This document shows, piece by piece, positions 31,376 to 39,137 of a stretch of DNA of 64,000 nucleotides. The DNA is from Methylobacterium sp. WSM2598 (lineage in GTDB: Bacteria > Pseudomonadota > Alphaproteobacteria > Rhizobiales > Beijerinckiaceae). The notes under the pieces were generated by a model. That model was not told the DNA's origin and searched no databases. It saw only the letters and a program-made list of their open reading frames with translations. Every line of letters begins with the position of its first letter. Position 1 is the stretch's first letter. The DNA is taken from NCBI RefSeq assembly GCF_000379105.1, contig NZ_KB900609.1, positions 1,002,424 to 1,066,423 of the forward strand, read 5' to 3'. The position numbers and the translations under genes were made by a program.

Positions 31376-31446
31376 GGGCGGTGCTCCGGGCGAGGGAATG
31401 GCGGGGCGTGCGGGTCCGGCGGAGGCCTTGCCCCTCCCGCCGGGCA

Positions 31447-31478
31447 CTCCCCTCTCCGGGCCCGTCGGGCCCGGAGAG
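31447..31478. repeat. Dispersed hairpin element, copy 2, between crtE and crtF
   Basis: CTCTCCGGGCCCG, one T, CGGGCCCGGAGAG gives a perfect 13-bp dyad at 31452-31478, 17 nt after the crtE stop. With its CTCCC flank it matches the element at 12021-12050. No T-run follows in the direction of crtF, so it may attenuate or stabilise rather than end the transcript. Confidence 0.65.
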
Positions 31479-31494
31479 CGCGGGAGGCGCTCGC

Positions 31495-32367
31495 CTACGC
31501 GACCAGGCTCTGGGCCACCCGCGCCGGCAGGAAGAGCCGCGTCTGGGCCTGGATCTCGCGCCGGAGGCTCTCGGCGCCGGGGCAGTCCGGGATCACCGCC
31601 ACCGCCTCCTGGGCGAGGTCCGCGAGGCGCCGCAGGGCCCCGTCGAGGCCGAGGAGCGCCGCGGCGTTGGGCCGCCCGAGGGTGGCGTCGCGCCCGACCG
31701 GCTTGCCCACCTCCTCCTGGCGGCAGGCCACGTCGCGCAGGTCGTCCGCCACCTGGTAGGCCTCGCCCAGATACTCTCCGAGCAGCCGCCAGGGCATCGC
31801 CTCGGCCCCGGCCGCCGCCGCCCCGGTCACGGTCGCGGCCGCGAAGAGCGCGCCCGTCTTGGCCTGCTGGTAGGCCGAGAGGCCGACGCTCGGCTCCGAT
31901 TCCCAGGCCTGCCCGGCCACGATGCCGGCGGGCGAGCCCACCGCGCGCGCGACCAGCCCGACCAGGGTGCCGAGCCGCTCGGGCACCCGCGCGGCGCCGC
32001 GCGCCAGCGTCTCGAAGGCGAGCACGATTAGCGCGTCGCCGGCGAGCAGCGCGATCGGCTCGCCGAAGGCGACGTGCACGGAGGGCTTCTGCCGGCGCAT
32101 CGGCGCGTCGTCGAAGCAGGGCAGGTCGTCGTGCACGAGCGAGGCGCAGTGCAGGAGTTCGATCGCGGCCGCGGCCGCGTCGGACGCCGCCGGGTCGTCG
32201 TCGCCGCAGGCCCGCGCCACCGCGAGGCACAGGCGCGGCCGGATCCGGTGCCCGCCCGGGAAGACCGCGTAGCGGATCGCCTCCGCCAGGAGCGGCGGCG
32301 CCCCCGGCGCCTCCGCGTGGGACACGGCCACGTCAAGGGCCCGCTCGATGCGCCCACCGTCGTCCAT
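31495..32367 (-). CDS. crtE: Geranylgeranyl diphosphate synthase
   Basis: CrtE makes C20 geranylgeranyl diphosphate, used for carotenoids and for the tail of bacteriochlorophyll (BchG/BchP). The 290-residue product has the two aspartate-rich Mg2+ sites: DDLPCFDD (about residues 79-86, first DDxxxxD) and DDLRD (about 206-210). GGHRIRPRL is the isopentenyl diphosphate site. GGAGG lies in the leader upstream of the ATG. Divergent crtD shares a control region with two PpsR-type sites. Confidence 0.95.
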   Translation of the reverse strand: MDDGGRIERALDVAVSHAEAPGAPPLLAEAIRYAVFPGGHRIRPRLCLAVARACGDDDPAASDAAAAAIELLHCASLVHDDLPCFDDAPMRRQKPSVHVAFGEPIALLAGDALIVLAFETLARGAARVPERLGTLVGLVARAVGSPAGIVAGQAWESEPSVGLSAYQQAKTGALFAAATVTGAAAAGAEAMPWRLLGEYLGEAYQVADDLRDVACRQEEVGKPVGRDATLGRPNAAALLGLDGALRRLADLAQEAVAVIPDCPGAESLRREIQAQTRLFLPARVAQSLVA

Positions 32368-32390
32368 GCGCCTCTCCCTCCGTCCGGGGT

Positions 32391-32418
32391 CATTCTGCCG
32401 GTATCATTCTGCCGGTGT
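32391..32418. repeat. 14-bp tandem repeat in the crtE/crtD control region
   Basis: CATTCTGCCGGTAT and CATTCTGCCGGTGT stand head to tail, and a third partial copy (CATTTTG) continues into the first PpsR-type site. The repeat lies between the crtE start and the operators, in the crtE leader. Confidence 0.7.
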
Positions 32419-32433
32419 CATTTTGTTTGAACG
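32416..32433. promoter_or_regulatory. PpsR/CrtJ operator between crtE and crtD, copy 1 (one mismatch)
   Basis: TGTCATTTTGTTTGAACG matches TGT-N12-ACA except for the last base. It lies 8 nt from the perfect site at 32442-32459, exactly the spacing seen at bchC. Confidence 0.7.
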
Positions 32434-32441
32434 ACAGAAAC

Positions 32442-32459
32442 TGTCCACTATGATTGACA
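32442..32459. promoter_or_regulatory. PpsR/CrtJ operator between crtE and crtD, copy 2 (perfect)
   Basis: TGTCCACTATGATTGACA is a perfect TGT-N12-ACA match located 25 nt before the crtD GTG. Its right arm is TTGACA. It can control both the minus-strand crtE-crtF transcript and the plus-strand crtD-crtC transcript. Confidence 0.85.
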
Positions 32460-32483
32460 CTCTTGGGCCGGGAGATCAACGGC

Positions 32484-33983
32484 GTGACGGACGAACGGGT
32501 GGTGGTGATCGGGGCGGGAATCGGCGGGCTGGTGGCGGCCCTCGGCCTTTCGGCCGCGGGCCTGAACGTCACCGTGGTGGAGAAGGCGGCCGCGCCGGGC
32601 GGCAAGATGCGCGCGGTGGCGGCCGGCCCGCGCCGGGTCGAGGCCGGCCCCACGGTCTTCACCATGCGCTGGGTGTTCGAGGAGATCTTCTCCGAGGCGG
32701 GCGCCGACCTCGCCGCCCGGGTCTCGCTGACGCCGGCCGGCATCCTGGCGCGGCACGCCTGGAGCGCGGGGGAGCGCCTCGACCTCTTCGCCGACCCGGC
32801 CCGCTCGGAGGCGGCGATCGCGGATTTCGCCGGCCCCCGGGAGGCGGAGGGGTTCCGCCGCTTCCGCGCCCGCGCGGCCGAGATCTACCGCACCCTCGAG
32901 ACCCCCTTCATCCGCGAGCCCCGCCCGAACCCGCTGGAACTCGCCCTGCGGGTCGGGCCCCGGGGCCTCGGCGACCTCTGGCGCATCCAGCCCTTCGCGA
33001 CGCTCTGGACCGCGCTCTGCGCGCATTTCCGCGACCCGCGCCTGCGCCAGCTGTTCGGGCGCTACGCGACCTATTGCGGCTCCTCGCCCTTCGAGGCGCC
33101 CGCGACCCTGATGCTGGTCGCGCACGTGGAGCAGGAGGGGGTCTGGACGATCGCCGGCGGGCTGTCGCGCCTCGCCGCCGCCGTGGCGGAGCTCGCCGCC
33201 GAGAAGGGCGCCGCCCTGCGCTACGGGGCCGAGGCGACCGGGATCGTCACGGCGGGCGGGCGCGTCGCCGGGGTCGCCCTGGCGAGCGGCGAGCGCCTCC
33301 CGGCGACCCGCGTCGTCGCCAACGCGGACGTGGCGGCCCTCGCCGCGGGCCTGTTCGGGCCGGAGGCGGCGCGGGCGGTCGACCCGGTCCCGCGCGAGGC
33401 GCGCTCGCTCTCGGCGGTCACCTTCGCGGTGGCCGGCCGCCCGGACGGCTTCCCCCTGGTGCGCCACAACGTGTTCTTCTCGCGCGACTACCAGAGCGAG
33501 TTCGTGGACCTGACCCGGCGGCGGCGCCTGCCGGAGGACCCGACCGTCTACGTCTGCGCCCAGGACCGCGGCGACGACGGCGTGCCGGAGACGGGCCGGG
33601 GCCCGGACCACGCGCCGGAAGCCCTGCTCGCCCTCGTCAACGCGCCCGCCCGCGACGAACCCTTTTCCCCGCAGGAGATCGCCCGATGCCACGCCACGAT
33701 GAGCCGGCGGCTGTCCGCCTGCGGCCTGACGCTCGCGCCGGAGGCCGAGACGGTGACGGCGCCGCCGGATTTCGCGACGCTCTTCCCGGGGACCGGGGGG
33801 GCGCTGTACGGCCGGGCCTCGCACGGCTGGACGGCGTCCTTCCGCCGGCCGGGGGCGCGCACGCGGCTGCCGGGCCTCTACCTGGCGGGGGGGAGCGCGC
33901 ATCCGGGGCCGGGCGTGCCGATGGCGGCCCAGTCGGGCCGGCTCGCGGCGCGGCAGGTGCTGCGGGACCTCGCTTCGACCTGA
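32484..33983 (+). CDS. crtD: Hydroxyneurosporene/1-hydroxycarotenoid 3,4-desaturase
   Basis: CrtD is a phytoene-desaturase-like flavoprotein that adds the 3,4 double bond in spheroidene/spirilloxanthin synthesis. The 499-residue product has VVVIGAGIGGLVAALGLSAA and VVEKAAAPGGKMR at the N-terminus and the CrtI-family C-terminal FAD block LYLAGGSAHPGPGVPMAAQSGRLAA. RRVEAGPTVFTMRWVFEEIF near residue 50 and the neighbouring crtC point to CrtD rather than CrtI. GTG at 32484 with GGGAG (32470-32474) is chosen; an upstream TTG (32454) lies inside the PpsR operator. Two nt separate its stop from the crtC start. Confidence 0.9.
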   Translation: MTDERVVVIGAGIGGLVAALGLSAAGLNVTVVEKAAAPGGKMRAVAAGPRRVEAGPTVFTMRWVFEEIFSEAGADLAARVSLTPAGILARHAWSAGERLDLFADPARSEAAIADFAGPREAEGFRRFRARAAEIYRTLETPFIREPRPNPLELALRVGPRGLGDLWRIQPFATLWTALCAHFRDPRLRQLFGRYATYCGSSPFEAPATLMLVAHVEQEGVWTIAGGLSRLAAAVAELAAEKGAALRYGAEATGIVTAGGRVAGVALASGERLPATRVVANADVAALAAGLFGPEAARAVDPVPREARSLSAVTFAVAGRPDGFPLVRHNVFFSRDYQSEFVDLTRRRRLPEDPTVYVCAQDRGDDGVPETGRGPDHAPEALLALVNAPARDEPFSPQEIARCHATMSRRLSACGLTLAPEAETVTAPPDFATLFPGTGGALYGRASHGWTASFRRPGARTRLPGLYLAGGSAHPGPGVPMAAQSGRLAARQVLRDLAST

Positions 33984-33985
33984 GC

Positions 33986-34879
33986 GTGCCGCCCGGCGGC
34001 TACGCGTGGTGGTACGTGGACGGCGTCAGCGACGACGGCCGCCACGGCCTCACCGTCATCGCCTTCCTGGGCAGCGTGTTCTCGCCCTACTACGCCTGGA
34101 GCGGGCGCCAGGACCCGCTCGACCACAGCGCGGTCAACGTCGTGCTGTACGGGGCGCCGGCCCGCTGGGCCATGACCGAGCGCCGCCGCCGCAGCGTGGC
34201 GCGGGACGCCGCCTCGCTCAGCATCGGCCCGAGTTCCCTCGCCTGGGACGGCAGCGCCCTGACGATCCGGGTCAGCGAGGTGACGGCCCCCCTGCCCTCG
34301 CGCCTCTCGGGCACGATCCGGGTCTACCCGCGCGGGATCACGCCCGGCCCCTTCACCCTCGACGCGGAGGGGCGCCACCGCTGGTGGCCGATCGCCCCCG
34401 CCTCGCGGATCGAGGTGGACCTCGACCGGCCCGCCCTGCGCTGGCGCGGCCACGCCTACTTCGACACGAATGACGGCGACACCCCCCTCGAAGCCTCGTT
34501 CCGGAGCTGGACGTGGTCGCGCGCGACCCTCCGGCACGGCGCCGCGATCCTGTACGACGTGCTGCGGCGGGACGGCACCCGGCAGGACCTCTCGCTGCGC
34601 TTCGACCCGGACGGGACGCCGCGCCCGATCGAGCCGCCGATCCCGGCCGCGCTGCCGCCGACCCTCTGGCGCCTGAAGCGGGCGACGCGCAGCGACGACG
34701 GGCAGGCCAGGGTGCTGCGCCGCTTCGAGGACGCGCCCTTCTACTCCCGCTCGCAGCTCGCGGCGCGGATCTGCGGCGAGGCGGTCGAGCCGGTGCACGA
34801 GGCGCTCTGCCTCGACCGCTTCCGCCACCCGCTGGTGCGGCTGATGCTGCCCTTCCGCATGCCGCGCGCCCTCGGCTGA
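33986..34879 (+). CDS. crtC: Hydroxyneurosporene synthase (carotenoid 1,2-hydratase)
   Basis: CrtC adds water to the end double bond of neurosporene or lycopene. The 297-residue product has the family start PPGGYAWWYVDGVSDDGRHGLTVIAFLGSVFSPYYAW and the later blocks HAYFDTNDGDTPLEASFRSWTWSRA and ILYDVLRRDG. GTG at 33986 is the first in-frame canonical start after crtD and leaves the conserved region whole. Homologues have a few more residues, and no clear ribosome binding site is seen, so translation is probably coupled to crtD. The frame is open far upstream inside crtD. Confidence 0.9.
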   Translation: MPPGGYAWWYVDGVSDDGRHGLTVIAFLGSVFSPYYAWSGRQDPLDHSAVNVVLYGAPARWAMTERRRRSVARDAASLSIGPSSLAWDGSALTIRVSEVTAPLPSRLSGTIRVYPRGITPGPFTLDAEGRHRWWPIAPASRIEVDLDRPALRWRGHAYFDTNDGDTPLEASFRSWTWSRATLRHGAAILYDVLRRDGTRQDLSLRFDPDGTPRPIEPPIPAALPPTLWRLKRATRSDDGQARVLRRFEDAPFYSRSQLAARICGEAVEPVHEALCLDRFRHPLVRLMLPFRMPRALG

Positions 34880-34892
34880 GGGCGGCGCGCGG

Positions 34893-34907
34893 GCCGGACG
34901 GTCCGGC
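34893..34907 (+). terminator. Possible terminator after crtDC
   Basis: GCCGGAC-G-GTCCGGC, 13 nt after the crtC stop, is followed by TCTTGCC. The stem is short but perfect; the T-run is poor. Confidence 0.4.
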
Positions 34908-34966
34908 TCTTGCCTGCGCGGGTGCGGTGGCGCCAGGCTGCGCCGCGCGGAGGGTCTTCTGGCGTC

Positions 34967-36766
34967 ATGTTGCCGGCGGTGTTCGATCTCACGGCCCTGC
35001 GGGCGCTCTACGCGTCCGGGGCCTTCACGCCCCTCGACCTCGCCGAGACGCTCAGCGCGCGCATCGCCGGGGCGGACCCGGCCATCTTCATCACGCCCGC
35101 CCGCGCGGGCGCCCTGCGGGACGCGGCGCGGGAGCTGATGGAGCGGGCGCCGGAGCCCGGCAGCCTGCCCCTCTGGGGCGTGCCCTTCGCGGTGAAGGAC
35201 AACATCGACGTGGCGGGGCTGCCGACCACCGCCGCCTGCCCGGCCTTCGCCACCACCGCGCCGGCCGACGCCGCCGTGGTGGCGCGCCTGCGGGCGGCGG
35301 GCGCCCTCGTGGTGGGCAAGGTCAACCTCGACCAGTTCGCGACCGGCCTCAACGGGACGCGCTCGCCCTACGGGGCGCCGCGCAGCGTCTTCGACGACGC
35401 CTACATTTCGGGCGGCTCCAGCTCCGGCTCCGCAGTCGCGGTCGCGTCGGGCCTCTGCGCCTTCGCCCTCGGCACCGACACGGCCGGCTCCGGCCGGGTG
35501 CCGGCGGCGTTCAACAACCTCGTGGGCATCAAGCCGACCAAGGGCCTCCTCAGCGCGCGCGGCCTCGTCCCGGCCTGCCGCAGCCTCGACTGCGTCTCGA
35601 TCTTCGCCCTCACGGTGGGCGACGCGGCGGCGGTGCGCCGGATCGCCGAGGGCTTCGACCCGGACGACCCCTACTCGCGGCGCGGCGCTCCGCGCCCGCT
35701 GCCGGCCCGGCCCCGGCTCGGGGTGCTGGCCGGGGCGGAGCGCGAGTTCTACGGCGATGCCGAGACCGCGCGCCTCTACGACGAGGCCGCGTCCCGCGCC
35801 GAGGCGCTCGGCTGCCCCCTGGTGCCCTTCGATTACGGGCCGTTCCGCGAGGCGGCGGAGCTGCTCTACGAGGGCCCCTGGGTGGCCGAGCGGCTCGCGG
35901 CGATCGAGTCCTTCGCGGCGGCGAACCCGGACGCCCTCGACCCCGCGGTGCGCCGCATCGTCGAGTCCGCCCGCGCCTTCTCGGCCGCGGATGCCTTCCG
36001 GGGCCAGTACCGGCTGGAGGCGCTGCGGCGGCGCACGGAGGCGACCTGGGAGCGGGTCGACGCGCTGCTCCTCCCCACGGCGCCCACCACCTACACGGTC
36101 GAGGCGATGCGGGCCGACCCGATCGCCCTCAACAGCCGGCTCGGGCGCTACACCAACTTCGCCAACCTGCTCGACTGCGCGGCGGTCGCGGTGCCGGCGG
36201 GGTTCCGCGCGGACGGGCTGCCCGCCGGCGTCACCCTGGTCGCCCGGGCCTTCCAGGACGACGCCCTCCTGCCCCTCGCCGACGCGCTCCACCGCGCGGC
36301 GTCGTGCGGGCTCGGCGCGCGGCGCGACGCGCCGCTGCCGAAGGAGAGCCGCGTCGGGGCGGAGCCCGAGGAGCGGCTGGCGATCGTGGTGGTGGGGGCG
36401 CACCTGTCGGGCATGCCCCTCAACCGCGAACTCACCGCCCTCGGCGGCCGGCTGCTGCGGGAGGCCCGCACGGCGCCCGACTACAGGCTCTACGCCCTGC
36501 CGGGCACGCAGCCGCCGAAGCCCGGGCTCGTGCGGGTTCCGGGCCATGCCGGCCCCGGGCTCGCGGTCGAGGTCTGGACCCTCGACCCCGCCGCCTTCGG
36601 GCGCTTCGCGGCCGCGATCCCCGCCCCCCTCGGGCTCGGTCGCATCACCCTCGACGACGGTAGCGCCGTCCCGGGCTTCCTGTGCGAGGCGCACGCGGTG
36701 GCCGGGGCCGAGGAGGTGACGCATCACGGCGGCTGGCGCGCCTACATGGCCGCCCGGGCCGGCTGA
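34967..36766 (+). CDS. atzF: Allophanate hydrolase
   Basis: AtzF hydrolyses allophanate to ammonia and CO2, the second step of the urea carboxylase route. The 599-residue protein has an amidase-signature domain with the Ser-Ser-Lys triad region: AVKDNIDVAGLPTTAACPAF (about residues 75-94) and ISGGSSSGSAVAVASG (about 145-160). A C-terminal domain of about 120 residues (from GAHLSGMPLNRELTALGG to the end) is found in full-length allophanate hydrolases. ATG at 34967 follows GGAGGG (34949-34954). No urea carboxylase gene is in the window, so the substrate may come from cyanuric acid-like or pyrimidine breakdown, or from a distant urea carboxylase. Confidence 0.93.
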   Translation: MLPAVFDLTALRALYASGAFTPLDLAETLSARIAGADPAIFITPARAGALRDAARELMERAPEPGSLPLWGVPFAVKDNIDVAGLPTTAACPAFATTAPADAAVVARLRAAGALVVGKVNLDQFATGLNGTRSPYGAPRSVFDDAYISGGSSSGSAVAVASGLCAFALGTDTAGSGRVPAAFNNLVGIKPTKGLLSARGLVPACRSLDCVSIFALTVGDAAAVRRIAEGFDPDDPYSRRGAPRPLPARPRLGVLAGAEREFYGDAETARLYDEAASRAEALGCPLVPFDYGPFREAAELLYEGPWVAERLAAIESFAAANPDALDPAVRRIVESARAFSAADAFRGQYRLEALRRRTEATWERVDALLLPTAPTTYTVEAMRADPIALNSRLGRYTNFANLLDCAAVAVPAGFRADGLPAGVTLVARAFQDDALLPLADALHRAASCGLGARRDAPLPKESRVGAEPEERLAIVVVGAHLSGMPLNRELTALGGRLLREARTAPDYRLYALPGTQPPKPGLVRVPGHAGPGLAVEVWTLDPAAFGRFAAAIPAPLGLGRITLDDGSAVPGFLCEAHAVAGAEEVTHHGGWRAYMAARAG

Positions 36767-37156
36767 GCGCCGGCGGGACGGCCCGCGAAGCAGGGCCGGG
36801 ACGGGTCGGCCGACGACGCGGCCCCGCTCCGCCGCAGTCTTCCCCGCGGCGCGGGCGGCCCGCCTGCCCGTCCGCGCGCCTGCGAGGCATGATCCCGGCA
36901 CAAGACCGCGCCGCGCCGGCAGGGCGGACGAGAGACCAGCGCTCCGGGATCGAGGACGAGACCGCCGCGCCCGCCGCCCGATCGCTGCCGCCCCGCCGGA
37001 CTGAACTCGCCCTCTTCCCCAGAATGTCTCGACGAAAACCTGCGCTCCAGCCCCGCCCGAGTGCCGTCGTCTCGCAGTTCTTGCGAGCTCGAAACCGGAC
37101 AGTACCGCATGACGGTCGGGCCGCGACTGAACCTGACACAGCGTAAGGATTCACAA
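36767..37156. other. 390-nt non-coding stretch before the helicase gene
   Basis: Open frames on both strands here have no motif, no ribosome binding site and low-complexity Arg/Ala/Gly composition, so I see no gene. The right third (from about 37020) is less GC-rich than the rest and probably holds the helicase promoter; AAGGA at 37145-37149 is a ribosome binding site for an ATG at 37157. Confidence 0.5.
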
Positions 37157-37205
37157 ATGCGCGATGTTCGGCCATGCTGGCCGGAATGAGTCGCATCCTC
37201 GCCCC

Positions 37206-39029
37206 GTGAGCGCCCCCCGTCCCCTGCGCAGCCACCAGCGCGCCCTCGCCGAACTGGTCGCCGCCATCGCCGGCGGCGCGGCGGCGGAGGTCACCGACAT
37301 CCTCGCGGCCGTCACGCCGGGCGGGGGCAAGTCGCTCCTGCCCGTCATCGCGGCCGCCCGCCTGATCGCGGCCGGCACCGTGCGGCGGGTGGTCTGGGTG
37401 GTGCCGCGCGACTCCCTGCGCCTGCAGGCCGAGGAGGCCTTCGCGGATCCGGCCTGGCGGGCGGCCCTCGGCCACGCCCTCTCGGTGCGCGCCGCCGACA
37501 ACACCCCCGATCCCGCCAGGGGCCTTTCCGGCTACGTCACCACCTACCAGGCAGTCGCCGCCGCCCCTTCCCTGCACCTCGCCGAGATGCGGCGGAGCGA
37601 CACCCTGCTGGTGATCGACGAGGTGCACCACCTCCCCGCCCTGGGCGGGGAGGTGCCGGAGGGCGAGGCGGCGGCCTGGAGCCGGGCGCTGCTGCCGCTG
37701 TTCCAGCACGCGCGGCTGCGCCTCCTTTTGTCGGGCACCCTGGAGCGGGCGGATGGGAGGCGCATCCTGTGGCTCCCCTACCGGGACGGCGAGGCCGGCC
37801 GCGCCCCGGTGCCGGACACGGCGGCGCCGGGCTGGGCGGTGATCGGCTACTCGCGGGCGCAGGCGCTCGCCGAGCGCGCGGTGCTGCCGGTTCAGTTCGG
37901 GGCCCTCGACGGCGAGGCGAGCTGGCTCGAGGGCGGCCGGGCGGACGGGCAGGCCCGGGTCGGCCCGCACCGCCTGTCGGGTTCGGCGCCGCGCGCGACG
38001 ACCCGGCCGGCCCTGTTCACGGCCCTGCGCACCGGCTTCGCCCGCGCGCTGCTGCACGAGGCCTTCCTGGCGACGCGGCGCCTGCGGGCGGCGCGGCGGG
38101 CGGCCCGCGGCCTCGGACCGGGCGAGGCGGCGCGCGGGCTCGGCAAGCTCCTGGTGGTGGCGCCCGACCAGGCGAGCGCGCAGAGCTACCTCGCCATGCT
38201 GCGCGGCTGGATGCCCGCCGGCCAAGCCGCCCGCGACGCGCGCATCGCCGTCTCCTCCGAGCCCGAGGCCCACGCGGCGCTCGCCAGCTTCCGGCTCGCG
38301 CCCGAGCCGGCCGCGCTCGTCACCGTGGCCATGGCCTACGAGGGGCTCGACGCGCCCGAGGTGGCCGTGGTGGCGGCGCTCACCCACATCCGCAGCCGCC
38401 CCTGGCTCGAGCAGATGATCGCCCGGGCGACGCGGGTCGACCCCCAGGCCGGGCCCTACGGGGAGCAGCACGCCGTCGTCTTCCACCCGGACGACCCGCT
38501 CTTCGCCCGCTTCCGGGCGCGGATCGAAGCCGAGCAGGGGGCCGCCGCGCGCCGGACGCGGAGCATCTCGGCCGCGCCGCGCGATCCGCTCCCGCCCCGC
38601 GGCGAGGAGGGCATCGTGCCCCTGGAGAGCAACGCCCTCGGGCTGCGCTACGCCATGCTGCGGCCGGGGCCGGCGCTCGCCCTGGTGCGGCCGGAGATGC
38701 CGGCCGACCCACCGCTGCCGCCCTCCGCCGCCGAGCGGCAGCTGCGCCGGCGGGTCGCCGCCCTGGTCACCGCGCAGGCGGTGGAGGACGAGGCCGAGCT
38801 GCGTTTGCCGCGCACCGGCCGCCTCGCCCACCGCTACAACGCCGTGCTGAAGCGGCTGTTCGGGAACAAGGCCCGCACCGCCATGACGGTGGCCGAGCTC
38901 GAGGCGGCCCTCGCATGGCTCGAACGCAACCGCCTCGCGGATCACCTCCACCTCCTCGACGGCGACGCCCGCTACGCCTGGACGGCCCGCCGCCGCTGGG
39001 CCGGGGAGCGGCGCGCCGCCGGCCGCTGA
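37206..39029 (+). CDS. DEAD/DEAH-box superfamily 2 helicase, function unknown
   Basis: A 607-residue SF2 helicase-like ATPase. LRSHQRALAELVAA is a Q-like entry motif. AAVTPGGGKSLLPVIAA (Walker A), LLVIDEVHHLP (DEVH box), LLLSGTLERADG (motif III) and EQMIARATRVDPQAGPYG (motif VI) are in the right order. The C-terminal 150 residues match nothing I know and lack a nuclease motif. The start is uncertain: GTG 37206 or ATG 37164, the latter 14 nt from AAGGA. It stands alone between atzF and minC. Such orphan helicases occur in genomic islands and defence loci, but nothing next to it supports that. Confidence 0.8.
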   Translation: MSAPRPLRSHQRALAELVAAIAGGAAAEVTDILAAVTPGGGKSLLPVIAAARLIAAGTVRRVVWVVPRDSLRLQAEEAFADPAWRAALGHALSVRAADNTPDPARGLSGYVTTYQAVAAAPSLHLAEMRRSDTLLVIDEVHHLPALGGEVPEGEAAAWSRALLPLFQHARLRLLLSGTLERADGRRILWLPYRDGEAGRAPVPDTAAPGWAVIGYSRAQALAERAVLPVQFGALDGEASWLEGGRADGQARVGPHRLSGSAPRATTRPALFTALRTGFARALLHEAFLATRRLRAARRAARGLGPGEAARGLGKLLVVAPDQASAQSYLAMLRGWMPAGQAARDARIAVSSEPEAHAALASFRLAPEPAALVTVAMAYEGLDAPEVAVVAALTHIRSRPWLEQMIARATRVDPQAGPYGEQHAVVFHPDDPLFARFRARIEAEQGAAARRTRSISAAPRDPLPPRGEEGIVPLESNALGLRYAMLRPGPALALVRPEMPADPPLPPSAAERQLRRRVAALVTAQAVEDEAELRLPRTGRLAHRYNAVLKRLFGNKARTAMTVAELEAALAWLERNRLADHLHLLDGDARYAWTARRRWAGERRAAGR

Positions 39030-39081
39030 CGGGGGAGACTCGCGTATGACGTTAGGGAAATTTAAACTTCGCGCTCTGGTG

Positions 39082-39096
39082 TTAACCACTCGCTAA
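39082..39096. promoter_or_regulatory. CtrA-like box upstream of minC
   Basis: TTAACCACTCGCTAA matches the CtrA recognition pattern TTAA-N7-TTAA with one mismatch, and both halves continue as TAACC/TAACCAT. It lies in an AT-rich patch 42 nt before the minC GTG. CtrA control of min genes is known in Sinorhizobium; here it is inferred from the motif. Confidence 0.5.
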
Positions 39097-39137
39097 CCAT
39101 CCGGGCGCGAAATAGAACGGTAACGAATCATCAACCC

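Noticed and set aside
32454..32483. TTG start for crtD at 32454
   Set aside because: It lies inside the perfect PpsR palindrome and has no ribosome binding site; GTG 32484 has GGGAG and the normal CrtD N-terminus.
36682..37146. Open frames on both strands after atzF (154 and 122 codons)
   Set aside because: No motif, no start signal, shadow-like composition; treated as a non-coding gap.
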